Source of the DNA: an uncultured SAR116 cluster alpha proteobacterium
GTDB taxonomy: Bacteria; Pseudomonadota; Alphaproteobacteria; Puniceispirillales; Marisalimonadaceae
Assembly (NCBI GenBank): GCA_902615325.1
Contig: CACMOJ010000002.1
Span: 38,349-102,348 of the forward strand
DNA: 64,000 nucleotides
Reading direction: 5' to 3'
Position numbers and translations under genes: made by a program. The notes beneath the pieces were generated by a model, which had not been told where the DNA came from, ran no database searches, and was given only the letters and a program-made list of their open reading frames with translations. Shown in pieces: positions 53,402 through 61,895 of the stretch. Numbering within the stretch: the first letter of the stretch is position 1; each line of letters begins with the position of its first letter.

Positions 53402-54424
53402 ATGATTAAAAATACCTATGTTGATCCAAATGCAACGATTGAAACTCATTGGAGGTCAATAATTCTATTAGGTAAAAACACAGCTTCATATAAGTTTTCT
53501 CTTGCTAAAACATTACTTAAATTTCCAAGACAGCAAAGCTTGTTAAGAATAGATGAACTCGCCCTTCCCTTTGCATTAAATATCTGTGAACATTTAAAAC
53601 TTAGTAACAAACAACATACAGGATCTACCAATAGTTTTTTAGAACAATGTAGAAAGTTTAATTTGAATGAAATCTCTAAAGAAGACCTTAGAGAAGCTTC
53701 AATTAAAAGTGGTTTTACTTATGTATTAGATGCTTTCCACAATGTGACTGGAGGTGAAGCTCCTAAATTTTTTGATGATAACAGAAAAAATGATAATGGG
53801 ATTATTCTTACAGATAATTTTTATAATTTGCTTGAAACAGAGCAGAAAAATAATTTCAAGCATGAAGTTGAAGCTAGATGGAGACTTTGGGAAACAGCAA
53901 TAACATTAAAAATAAATCCAAGATTATTAGATTTACATTTAGATAGTAATGGAGAAGAAATTTTTGTAATGAATGAAAATAACAGAAGAGTAAGTGTTAC
54001 TTCATCAAAGCACGCAATAGCTGGTTATCAGAGAGGTAAATGTTTTTATTGTTATGGCCCTATAAATATTGATCGAGAAAATGATGAAGTTTGCCACGTT
54101 GATCATTTTTTCCCTTTTATGTTAAAACAATTTGATTTCAATAATGTTGATTTAATTTGGAATTTAGTTTTGGCGTGTAGTGATTGCAATAATGGTGAAA
54201 GTGGAAAATTTGCTTTCTTACCTGATAAAAAATATCTTAATGAATTATACAAAAGAAATAATTATTTTATAGAAAGTAATCTTCCAATTAGAGAATCTAT
54301 AATGAAACATACTGGTAGCACATATAGTGAAAGAAAATCATTTATAGAAAATTTTGATCGAAATGCTCTATCTATTCAACCTCACAGATGGAAACCAATG
54401 ATGTTGAGAGGAGAGCCAATATGA
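53402..54424 (+). CDS. HNH endonuclease
   Basis: A 340-residue nuclease. The N-terminal half (THWRSIILLGKNTASYKFSL near the start) is a helical domain seen with such HNH proteins. The C-terminal HNH/zinc unit has Cys214-x2-Cys217 in GKCFYCYG, the catalytic HVDH at 232-235, Asn in DLIWNLVLACSDC and Cys259-x2-Cys262, followed by NNGESGKF. ATG at 53402 is preferred on family pattern; one at 53375 is possible. A tandem TATGTGTG(TG)ACA repeat lies at 53361-53384. Its stop overlaps the HIT gene start (ATGA). It lies inside the tRNA-Val islet. Confidence 0.88.
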   Translation: MIKNTYVDPNATIETHWRSIILLGKNTASYKFSLAKTLLKFPRQQSLLRIDELALPFALNICEHLKLSNKQHTGSTNSFLEQCRKFNLNEISKEDLREASIKSGFTYVLDAFHNVTGGEAPKFFDDNRKNDNGIILTDNFYNLLETEQKNNFKHEVEARWRLWETAITLKINPRLLDLHLDSNGEEIFVMNENNRRVSVTSSKHAIAGYQRGKCFYCYGPINIDRENDEVCHVDHFFPFMLKQFDFNNVDLIWNLVLACSDCNNGESGKFAFLPDKKYLNELYKRNNYFIESNLPIRESIMKHTGSTYSERKSFIENFDRNALSIQPHRWKPMMLRGEPI

Positions 54425-54795
54425 ATAATTGTATTTTTTGTAACTTACCCAAAGACAGAATAGTTGCTGAGTATAAACATTTTTATGTAATAAGAGATGC
54501 ATTTCCTGTCACAGATTTACACTCATTAATAATCACCAAAAGACATGTGGTCAGCTACTTTCAATGTAATAAAGATGAAATAGATGAATTGCCAATAATA
54601 TTGGATACACAAAAGACAGAATTGACTTTAACGGATGATACTATAACTGGATTTAATATAGGGATGAATATTGGAGAAGATGCCGGACAAACAATTTTTC
54701 ATTTTCATATGCATATTATACCAAGAAGAAAGGGAGATGCCAAAAACCCCAGAGGTGGTATAAGAGGCGTAATTCCTGAAAAACAAAAATATTAA
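54421..54795 (+). CDS. HIT-family nucleotide hydrolase/transferase
   Basis: A 124-residue histidine-triad protein. NNCIFCNLPKDRIVAEY at the N-terminus, DLHSLIITKRHV and the triad HFHMHII at residues 94-98 (His94, His96, His98) are seen. HIT enzymes hydrolyse dinucleoside polyphosphates, AMP-lysine or similar alpha-phosphate bonds. The ATG overlaps the HNH gene's stop by 4 nt (ATGA), so the pair is translationally coupled. The tail PRRKGDAKNPRGGIRGVIPE is typical of the Fhit/HinT-like branch often encoded beside nucleases. Confidence 0.9.
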   Translation: MNNCIFCNLPKDRIVAEYKHFYVIRDAFPVTDLHSLIITKRHVVSYFQCNKDEIDELPIILDTQKTELTLTDDTITGFNIGMNIGEDAGQTIFHFHMHIIPRRKGDAKNPRGGIRGVIPEKQKY

Positions 54796-54963
54796 ATAAG
54801 AGTTCTCCCAAAAACGTGCGGCAAACCCTTATCCAGATAGGTTAGGTATGTCTAAGATCAAGTTATAACATCACAGTGATTTGGGTATTCGACAAGACAA
54901 TTTTTACATTGTTTTTCTGACATATTTATAAAACTTAAAACAAAATTTAATTATTAAACCCGG

Positions 54964-55011
54964 CTAGCCCTACGATGTCAACGCAGTGCTCTACCACTGA
55001 GCTATAGTCCC
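54964..55011 (-). repeat. 5' half-copy of tRNA-Val, right border of islet
   Basis: Reads as the tRNA-Val 5' acceptor strand, D-arm and anticodon arm (GAC) with G in place of A at position 29 (a G-U pair instead of A-U), and then diverges into CTAGCCGGG. It lacks the T-arm, 3' acceptor strand and CCA, so it cannot be a working tRNA. The 44-bp core equals 53133-53176. It marks the right edge of the HNH-HIT islet. Confidence 0.88.
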
Positions 55012-55105
55012 TCTCGAATCACTTAGATAGTATGAAATTAAATTCATAAACATTATTAGTCAATTAATGTATAATAGTTTTAAAAGAAAGTGCATAGTAA
55101 TAATT

Positions 55106-55477
55106 ATGAAAAAATTAATTTTAAAATTCAATTCGAAACTATTTAAAGTTAATTTGCGGAATACTGAAACAGCTAGATTAATTTCAAAATCAGTTCCAAT
55201 AAATTCTAAAATTCAAATGTGGGGCGAAGAAATTTTTTTTAACACTAATATTTATGTTACGTTAGAAAGTGATGCTAGAGAAGTAGTTCAATTAGGTGAA
55301 TTAGCATTTTGGACAGAAGGCTCAGCAATTGCTATTGGCTATGGGAAAACTCCAGTATCAATAGATCAAGAAATTAGATTAATTGGACCATGCAATGTGT
55401 GGGGCAATGCAAATTTTAAAAAATCGGATTTTGATAATGTAAAGCCTGGAGATGAGATAAGTTTAGATTGGGAATAA
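55106..55477 (+). CDS. cyclophilin-like-fold protein (TM1367 type)
   Basis: A 123-residue protein of the cyclophilin-like beta-barrel fold: ETARLISKSVPINSKIQMWGEEIFF, then LGELAFWTEGSAIAIGYGKTPVS and a final VWGNANFKKSDFD. Members of this small family lack the peptidyl-prolyl isomerase arginine, and their role is unknown. The start at 55106 is chosen on family length; an ATG 39 nt upstream is possible but unsupported. It is the first gene to the right of the islet. Confidence 0.75.
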   Translation: MKKLILKFNSKLFKVNLRNTETARLISKSVPINSKIQMWGEEIFFNTNIYVTLESDAREVVQLGELAFWTEGSAIAIGYGKTPVSIDQEIRLIGPCNVWGNANFKKSDFDNVKPGDEISLDWE

Positions 55478-55478
55478 T

Positions 55479-55913
55479 TTAAGGTTTAAATATATCATTT
55501 AATTTTTGTCGAAACTCTATTGATATAGGACAAGACTTTTGCGTCTTTCTATTCACATAAACATGAGTAAAAAAACCCTGCGCTGAGGCAAATTCTTTGC
55601 CATCTTTAAATACTGCAGATTTATATGTTACAGAAGAAGTTCCTATAGCAGAGGCACATATACCAATACTAATACTTGAAGGATGTGATATTGGTGAAAT
55701 GTAATCACAACCTGACTTAACTATAAACCCAATAATTTCTCCAGATTTAAAATTTAATATATCATTCTCAATTAACCATAGATTTACGGCAGTATCAAAA
55801 TATTCGTAATATATAACATTGTTCACATGACCATATACATCATTATCTTTCCATCTTGTTTTCATTTGATAAAAACAAGAATAGTCTGATTTTTTGTGTG
55901 GATTAATTTTCAT
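55479..55913 (-). CDS. acyl-CoA thioesterase (4HBT family)
   Basis: A 144-residue single hot-dog domain. TRWKDNDVYGHVNNVIYYEYFDTA holds the catalytic Asp and the HVNN of the 4-hydroxybenzoyl-CoA thioesterase family near residue 30, and FIVKSGCDYISPIS the next strand. It would hydrolyse short or aryl acyl-CoA. It ends 1 nt from the convergent cyclophilin-like gene and is divergent from the hydrolase at 55953 (39-nt gap). Confidence 0.87.
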   Translation of the reverse strand: MKINPHKKSDYSCFYQMKTRWKDNDVYGHVNNVIYYEYFDTAVNLWLIENDILNFKSGEIIGFIVKSGCDYISPISHPSSISIGICASAIGTSSVTYKSAVFKDGKEFASAQGFFTHVYVNRKTQKSCPISIEFRQKLNDIFKP

Positions 55914-55952
55914 AATAATTTAAGTTTGTAAAATAATTTATTTAATGTGAAA

Positions 55953-56777
55953 ATGCAATTCCATATCAGAAAATCTCCTATTACTCCCTTAATTATCTCT
56001 GTACCTCACGCAGGCAGTTATTATCCAAAGGATTTTTTGAAACATAAATCTATAAGTATTAAAAAATTAAAAATAATGGAAGATTACAAAACAGATACAT
56101 TCATTAACAAAATAGATTTAGATTTAGCAGATATTTTAGTTGCAAAATGTTCTAGGGCTGTGGTTGATTTAAATAGATCACGGCAATCGTTAGATAATTC
56201 TATGTTTGAAAAAAGCCTAAATGTCATACCTAATGAAGAAACTTTGTTGATCAAATCAGGACTAGGTGTTTTACCTTCAAAATGTTATTCTGAGAAAATT
56301 TTTAAATCTAAATTACCAAACAATTATATTTCAAAGATGTTAGAAAAATTTTATGATCCATTCCACAAAAAATTGGAACAAAGAATTAATTACTTAAAAT
56401 CAAAGTTTGGCGTTGTATACCTGATTGATGTTCATTCGACACCTGCTTTATCAAAAGATAAAAATATTTTTCCAGATATTATTATTGGAGACAACTTTGG
56501 AAAAAGTAGTAAAGAAAATTTCAAGAACTATTTAATTAGTCATTTTGATTGCCTAGATTTAAGATTTTCTATCAACAATCCTTACTCAGGAGGATACATT
56601 ACAAGAAAATACGGTAAAAAAGATAAAAATGTAAATGTAATTCAAATTGAAATATCGAAAAACTATTATATGAATGAAAAAACTTTTGAAATCAAAATTG
56701 ATTTAAATAACATTCAAAATATTTTGAAAAATATTGTTGAAAATTTCAATTTTAACAAAGCGATAGCTGCTGAGTAA
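55953..56777 (+). CDS. N-formylglutamate amidohydrolase family protein
   Basis: A 274-residue hydrolase with the early metal loop LIISVPHAGSYYPKDF, CSRAVVDLNRSRQSLDN, and VYLIDVHSTPALSKD with the metal-binding DxHS near residue 165. The C-terminus has PYSGGYITRKYG and VIQIEISKNYYMNE. Family enzymes release formate from N-formylglutamate in histidine breakdown, or act on other N-formyl amides. No hut genes adjoin it. ATG at 55953 is preferred over GTG at 55947. It ends 1 nt before the convergent mnmC. Confidence 0.87.
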   Translation: MQFHIRKSPITPLIISVPHAGSYYPKDFLKHKSISIKKLKIMEDYKTDTFINKIDLDLADILVAKCSRAVVDLNRSRQSLDNSMFEKSLNVIPNEETLLIKSGLGVLPSKCYSEKIFKSKLPNNYISKMLEKFYDPFHKKLEQRINYLKSKFGVVYLIDVHSTPALSKDKNIFPDIIIGDNFGKSSKENFKNYLISHFDCLDLRFSINNPYSGGYITRKYGKKDKNVNVIQIEISKNYYMNEKTFEIKIDLNNIQNILKNIVENFNFNKAIAAE

Positions 56778-56778
56778 T

Positions 56779-58554
56779 CTATATTCTATAATCTAAAATT
56801 AATTTTTCAAAAAGTTTTGTTTCAATGATTTTTGGTTCATGGAGTAGATTTCTAACAAATAATTCACTTAAAAATGGGGCATAAGTAAAACCCCATGCAC
56901 CCATTCCCCCTATAAAATACTCATTTTCTTTTTCCAGTGATCCAAAATAAGGTAGTCGATTAGCAGTAGAAGATCTAATACTAAAACGTGAACTTACAAC
57001 TTCTAATTTATTTTGAAACTTTTCCTTTAAAAAAAAAGGCATGTTTTTTATGTTCAATTTGTTGTAATATTCTCCATAGTTGTTTAAATCTTTTGAAAAT
57101 GAAGATCCAATTTGATGAAGGCCATTAAATTCTTGTGAAAAATAATTACCATAACTGTAATTTAATTTTTCATTTAAAAAATTTTTATTATGTTTGATGT
57201 ATGTAACTTGACCAGATGTTGGTATACATATTTCTTTTAAAAACTTATTTTTAACTTCATAGCCATTTGCCCAAATCAAAGTTTTTGCAGTTATTGAATT
57301 TCCAATAGCATCATACAATATTTTCTTGTTTTTTAAATGAACAATTTTTTCTACATTAAAGTTTTTTATTAATTTTACGGATTTGGTTAAATTCATTAAA
57401 AACTTTTTTGTATCTACAATTCCTGAATTTGGAAATATGTGTAAATTTTTAAATTCTTTAAAATCAATACTTTTATAATTATAGAATAATTCATGTGGCC
57501 ATTTTAGTTTTAATAATTCTTCAAATTTTTTTTTCTCTCTATCTCTATTTGGAAAAATTATTACACCATTTGAAATTGGAACACTCTTCAGGTTAATGGC
57601 TAGATTTCTTGAAAATAAATAACTTCTTAATGAAAAGATTCCATAAATTGAATCATCCAATGTTAATTTTGGTATTTGAAAAGCTACCAAATTTCCACTG
57701 GCACCACTACCTAACTCTTTTCCTTTTTCGACAATAAAACATTCAATATTTCTTTTTTTTAATGCGAAAGCCAATGAAGCTCCGGTTATGCCTCCCCCAA
57801 TAATTGCAACAGGTTCTATATTGACATAACGTAGACTAAAATTAATGTATTTTAAATTTCTTCTTTTAATGCCTATAAGCATATCTCTTTTATGAGAAAA
57901 ACCTTTTTTTTTAGTGACATCAAAGCCAACCTTAATTAAATCTTTTTTAACTTTAGTTGCAGATGTAAAAGTAGAAAAAGTTCCCTCAAATTTTGTGTTT
58001 TTATACACATTTTCTAAAATTTCTTTAGTCCAAGCTGATGAATTTTTCTTTGGTGCAAATCCGTCTAAATACCAAGTATCGGCCATAAAAGAAAATTTTT
58101 TTAAAGATATAAATTCGTCATAGACTAAGGTTAGATAAGTATTATATTCTGGAAAATAAATGTCATGTACCCCTGACATTTTTAAAGGAAGCCTTTTTAT
58201 TAATCTATCAGAAATAATATTAAGTTCTTTAAAATTTGAGTATATTTCTATTAATTCTTTACGTTCTAACGGATAACCTTCAAAACTAATATAATGTAAC
58301 TGTTTATTATTAATTAATTTTTTTTCTAGCGACTTAATTGTCATAAGAAAATTTAAGCCTATACCAAAACCTAATTCACCTATAACCAAATTTGATGTTT
58401 GTTTTATTTTTTCAATTAAATTGTTAGCATTTATATAAACGTATTTACATTCATTAATTGGATTTATTGAATTAAAATAAAAATCATTAAACTTTCTTGA
58501 TTTCAAAATTTTATCTGAACTTACAACTGATATTTTTTTTAATTTGTTTTCCAT
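56779..58554 (-). CDS. mnmC: bifunctional tRNA U34 modification enzyme MnmC
   Basis: A 591-residue two-domain enzyme. The N-terminal methyltransferase (about 1-230) has LVIGELGFGIGLNFL and WYLDGFAPKKNSSAW, and the C-terminal FAD oxidase starts with VAIIGGGITGASLAFAL near 250 and ends with GGMGAWGFTYAPFL. It turns cmnm5U into nm5U and then mnm5U at the wobble base of tRNA. The frame is open for 42 codons upstream, but that stretch overlaps the divergent YcgN gene, so ATG at 58554 is used. MnmH in this window acts on the same base. Confidence 0.95.
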   Translation of the reverse strand: MENKLKKISVVSSDKILKSRKFNDFYFNSINPINECKYVYINANNLIEKIKQTSNLVIGELGFGIGLNFLMTIKSLEKKLINNKQLHYISFEGYPLERKELIEIYSNFKELNIISDRLIKRLPLKMSGVHDIYFPEYNTYLTLVYDEFISLKKFSFMADTWYLDGFAPKKNSSAWTKEILENVYKNTKFEGTFSTFTSATKVKKDLIKVGFDVTKKKGFSHKRDMLIGIKRRNLKYINFSLRYVNIEPVAIIGGGITGASLAFALKKRNIECFIVEKGKELGSGASGNLVAFQIPKLTLDDSIYGIFSLRSYLFSRNLAINLKSVPISNGVIIFPNRDREKKKFEELLKLKWPHELFYNYKSIDFKEFKNLHIFPNSGIVDTKKFLMNLTKSVKLIKNFNVEKIVHLKNKKILYDAIGNSITAKTLIWANGYEVKNKFLKEICIPTSGQVTYIKHNKNFLNEKLNYSYGNYFSQEFNGLHQIGSSFSKDLNNYGEYYNKLNIKNMPFFLKEKFQNKLEVVSSRFSIRSSTANRLPYFGSLEKENEYFIGGMGAWGFTYAPFLSELFVRNLLHEPKIIETKLFEKLILDYRI

Positions 58555-58582
58555 TAATTTACTGACTATATATTTATATAAC

Positions 58583-59026
58583 ATGCTAAAGAAAAATTTC
58601 TGGAAAAAAAAGCTTAACCAATTTAATAAAGAAGAATGGGAAGCACTTTGTGATAGATGTGGAAAGTGTTGCCTTGTCAAACTAGAAGATGAAGACGACG
58701 GAAATATATATTATACAAATATTTCTTGTAAATTACTTTGTGTTAAAACAGGAAATTGTACAGATTATAAAAATAGAAAAAATATTGTTAAAGATTGTAC
58801 AACCTTAAGCTTCAAAAATATTGATACTTTAAAATGGATGCCTAAAACATGTTCATATAGATTAATAAGTGAAGGAAAAAAATTACCATCATGGCATTAT
58901 TTACTAACAGGAAGTTTTCAAGAAATGGAAAAACAAAGAATGTGTGTACGAAATCGAGTTACAAATGAAAAAGAAATTGATATAAAAAAAATACAAAATT
59001 ATATTACTGATTGGGAGAATAATTAA
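58583..59026 (+). CDS. ycgN: YcgN-family CxxCxxCC protein (UPF0260)
   Basis: A 147-residue protein. LCDRCGKCCLVKLED holds the CxxCxxCC motif near residue 22, and CKLLCVKTGNCTDYKNR a second cysteine group that likely completes a metal or Fe-S site. YRLISEGKKLPSWH matches the family tail. ATG at 58583 is chosen because the upstream extension runs into mnmC's leader. It begins a run of co-directed genes (YcgN, a 59-residue protein, photolyase) with GTG of the next gene directly after its stop. Confidence 0.9.
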   Translation: MLKKNFWKKKLNQFNKEEWEALCDRCGKCCLVKLEDEDDGNIYYTNISCKLLCVKTGNCTDYKNRKNIVKDCTTLSFKNIDTLKWMPKTCSYRLISEGKKLPSWHYLLTGSFQEMEKQRMCVRNRVTNEKEIDIKKIQNYITDWENN

Positions 59027-59206
59027 GTGTCAAAAACAATGTGGATTTTACTTACGCTATTAGTTATCCTTGTATTATCGTCAATGTATAGAGAATATTC
59101 TAGTTTACCAACACCAGATCATTTAAAATGTAAAGAATCAATGTTACAACAGATGTTTTCAGATAAGTGCACACCTAGAGATGGTATAAAAAGAAAAACA
59201 AATTAA
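59027..59206 (+). CDS. small membrane-anchored protein (59 aa)
   Basis: A complete frame with GTG directly after the YcgN stop, GGGAG 9 nt upstream, and a TAATG overlap with phrB. It has an N-terminal hydrophobic helix (WILLTLLVILVLSSMY) followed by a soluble tail with two cysteines (HLKCKESM and SDKCTPRD). The tight junctions on both sides make it a real gene despite its size. ATG at 59039 is an alternative start. Function unknown. Confidence 0.75.
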   Translation: MSKTMWILLTLLVILVLSSMYREYSSLPTPDHLKCKESMLQQMFSDKCTPRDGIKRKTN

Positions 59207-60630
59207 TGAGTTCTGATACTACAATAGTTTGGCTAAGAAATGACCTTAGGTTAGACGATAATCCCGCTTTATATCATGCTAGTGAATTTGCAAAAAAAAA
59301 TAATAGTAAAATTTCAATTATATATATATTAGAAAATTTTAACTTACTTTCAACAGATATGGGCTCTGCAAGTAAATGGTGGTTACATAACAGTTTAATA
59401 AAATTTAATGAAGATTTTTCAAAGCATTTAATACAAAAAACTGATTTTGATATTAATTTATTTAAAGGTAATCCAGAAAAAATTTTCTCAGACTTAAACA
59501 AAAAAATTAACATTAATGGTATTTTTTGGAACAGAAGGTATGAGGAAAAATGTGTTGAAAGAGATACACAAATAAAATCAAAATTTAAAGCATTAAATAT
59601 TAACGTTCAAACATATAATGGTAAACTTTTAGTAGAGCCCTGGCATATCAAGGGTAAACAAAATCAAAGTTTAAAGGTCTTCACACCTTATAAAAATTCT
59701 TTACTTGGAAATCATTTAATACCTGAATGTTTACCTGTTACAAAAATAAAGCATCATCTTAAAATATCATCATCTCTAAAACTAAGTGAACTAAATTTAA
59801 TCTCAAGTAATTGGATGAAAAAATTTGAAGGCATTTGGAATGTTGGAGAAAAAGAAGCATTAATGAAATTAGAAAAATTTTTATCAAATAGTGTTGATGA
59901 TTACGATCAAGATAGAAATTTTCCTTTTAAAAATGGAACTTCAAAACTCTCACCCCATTTACATTTCGGAGAAATATCTCCTGTAAAGATTTGGAACATG
60001 ACATGTGATAATAAAAATTATGAAGAAATAACAAATGGCCGTAAAGTTTTTCTCTCTGAAATTATATGGAGAGAGTTTGCAGTGAATTTGATGTTTTTAT
60101 ATCCAAATTTAGATAAAGAAAATATTAAAGAAAATTTTAATCACTTCAAATGGAATGATAGTGAAGAAAATTTTAAAGCTTGGACTGAAGGAAATACTGG
60201 ATATCCTATAGTTGATGCAGCTATGAAAGAATTATGGGATACCGGTTGGATGCACAATAGAGCAAGAATGATCACAGCATCTTTTCTAACAAAACATTTA
60301 TTAATACCCTGGCAATGGGGAGCTAATTGGTTTCATGATACATTACTAGATTCAGACTTTGCTTCAAACTATGCAAGCTGGCAGTGGGTTGCTGGTTGTG
60401 GGGCAGATGCAGCTCCTTACTTCAGAATATTCAATCCATTAACTCAAAGCTTGAAGTTTGATCCATTAGGAAAATATATAAAAAAATTTATTCCTGAATT
60501 AAAGAACCTTGGACCAAAAGAGATACATTCACCTACCAAAAATTCTTATAAACCTATGATAGTTGAACATAAATTTGCTCGTGAAAGAGCATTAAATACT
60601 TACTCACTATTAAGAAAGTTTAATTCATGA
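59206..60630 (+). CDS. phrB: deoxyribodipyrimidine photolyase
   Basis: A 474-residue class I CPD photolyase that uses blue light and FADH2 to split pyrimidine dimers. The N-terminal antenna domain starts TTIVWLRNDLRLDDNPAL. The FAD domain has EIIWREFAVNLM, WTEGNTGYPIVDAAMKEL and DSDFASNYASWQWVAGCGADAAP, the signature block. Its ATG overlaps the preceding stop (TAATG) and its last 4 nt overlap the flavoprotein gene, so it is in a four- to six-gene light-response operon. Confidence 0.96.
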   Translation: MSSDTTIVWLRNDLRLDDNPALYHASEFAKKNNSKISIIYILENFNLLSTDMGSASKWWLHNSLIKFNEDFSKHLIQKTDFDINLFKGNPEKIFSDLNKKININGIFWNRRYEEKCVERDTQIKSKFKALNINVQTYNGKLLVEPWHIKGKQNQSLKVFTPYKNSLLGNHLIPECLPVTKIKHHLKISSSLKLSELNLISSNWMKKFEGIWNVGEKEALMKLEKFLSNSVDDYDQDRNFPFKNGTSKLSPHLHFGEISPVKIWNMTCDNKNYEEITNGRKVFLSEIIWREFAVNLMFLYPNLDKENIKENFNHFKWNDSEENFKAWTEGNTGYPIVDAAMKELWDTGWMHNRARMITASFLTKHLLIPWQWGANWFHDTLLDSDFASNYASWQWVAGCGADAAPYFRIFNPLTQSLKFDPLGKYIKKFIPELKNLGPKEIHSPTKNSYKPMIVEHKFARERALNTYSLLRKFNS

Positions 60631-61895
60631 AAATTGCCATTATAGGATCGGGTATATCTGGTTTGTCTACAGCTTTTTATTTATCAAAGTTTTCAGATAT
60701 TACAATTTTCGAAAAAAATAAAAAGTTCGGTGGTCATGCAAATACTTATAATTTCAATTTTGAAAATAAAAATATACCAGTTGATTGTGGTTTTATTGTT
60801 TATAATAAAAAAAATTACCCAAACTTTATAAAAATTCTTGATTATCTAAACGTACCCAGCAATGCATCAGATATGTCATTTGCAATGTCCGTCGATAAAA
60901 AATTTGAATATTCTGGATCATTAATTGGAATGTTAGCAAATTATAAGAATTTAATAGACAAAAATTATCATAAAATGATTTACGATATATTTAGATTTTT
61001 TAAACTAAGTCCAAAATATTTAAAAAAAATTGATGAAGATTGTACATTAGATGAGTTTTTAAAAAAATTTAATTTTTCAAATCATTTTAATAAATATCAT
61101 ATAATACCTATGGCTTCTGCTATTTGGTCATCTCCAGAAAAAGAAATTTTAAAATTTCCAGTAAAATCCCTTTTTGATTTTTATAACAACCATCAATTAC
61201 TAAATTTTGTTGAAAGACCACAATGGAGAACAATTAAAGATGGATCAAAAAATTATGTCAATAGTTTAATTTCACATTTAAAAATGAATAAGAATAATAC
61301 ATTTAAATTAGAAACAGAAATCATTAATATAAAAAAAAGTAAATCAAAACATATAGTTATAGATAAAAAAAATAAAAAGTATGAATATGACTACATTGTT
61401 TTAGCTTGTCATACCGATCAATCTTCAAAAATTATAAAAAATATGGATAAAAATATTTCAATACTGTTAAACAAATTTAGATATCAAAATAATTTAGCTT
61501 ATCTTCATTTTGACCAAAGTTTAATGCCTAAAAATAGATTAATTTGGTCAAGTTGGAACTATAGTACTAATTCTAAAAAACAGATTTCATGCATAACGTA
61601 TTGGATGAATAAACTGCAAAATTTAGACGCAGAAAAGAATATTTTTGTTACGTTAAACCCAATTCAAATTCCAAAAGAAAATAAAATCATTAAAATTTTT
61701 AAATATGAGCATCCTATATATGAACAAAACTCCCTACTTGTTCAAAAACAAATTCAATCATTTCAAGGTAAAAATAATATTTTTTTTGCAGGTGCTTGGA
61801 ACGGATATGGATTTCACGAAGATGGCGTTAAATCTGCTTTAAATATTGCAAAAAAATTAAAAGTTGATCTGAGTTGGATAAATAAGAATGAATAG
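60627..61895 (+). CDS. FAD-dependent amine oxidase-like protein
   Basis: A 422-residue flavoprotein. The dinucleotide motif IAIIGSGISGLSTAFYLS lies at the start, GGHANTYNF next, and the FAD-closing FFAGAWNGYGFHEDGVKSAL near the C-terminus. It overlaps phrB by 4 nt and DUF1365 by 8 nt. This gene set (photolyase, flavoprotein, DUF1365, CFA-like methyltransferase) recurs in proteobacteria under singlet-oxygen or light control. A role in lipid or fatty-acid modification is probable but not proven here. Confidence 0.9.
   Translation: MKIAIIGSGISGLSTAFYLSKFSDITIFEKNKKFGGHANTYNFNFENKNIPVDCGFIVYNKKNYPNFIKILDYLNVPSNASDMSFAMSVDKKFEYSGSLIGMLANYKNLIDKNYHKMIYDIFRFFKLSPKYLKKIDEDCTLDEFLKKFNFSNHFNKYHIIPMASAIWSSPEKEILKFPVKSLFDFYNNHQLLNFVERPQWRTIKDGSKNYVNSLISHLKMNKNNTFKLETEIINIKKSKSKHIVIDKKNKKYEYDYIVLACHTDQSSKIIKNMDKNISILLNKFRYQNNLAYLHFDQSLMPKNRLIWSSWNYSTNSKKQISCITYWMNKLQNLDAEKNIFVTLNPIQIPKENKIIKIFKYEHPIYEQNSLLVQKQIQSFQGKNNIFFAGAWNGYGFHEDGVKSALNIAKKLKVDLSWINKNE

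Noticed and set aside
58555..58680. 42-residue N-terminal extension of MnmC
   Set aside because: It overlaps the divergent YcgN gene, including its CxxCxxCC region on the other strand, and MnmC proteins start near MENKLKKI.
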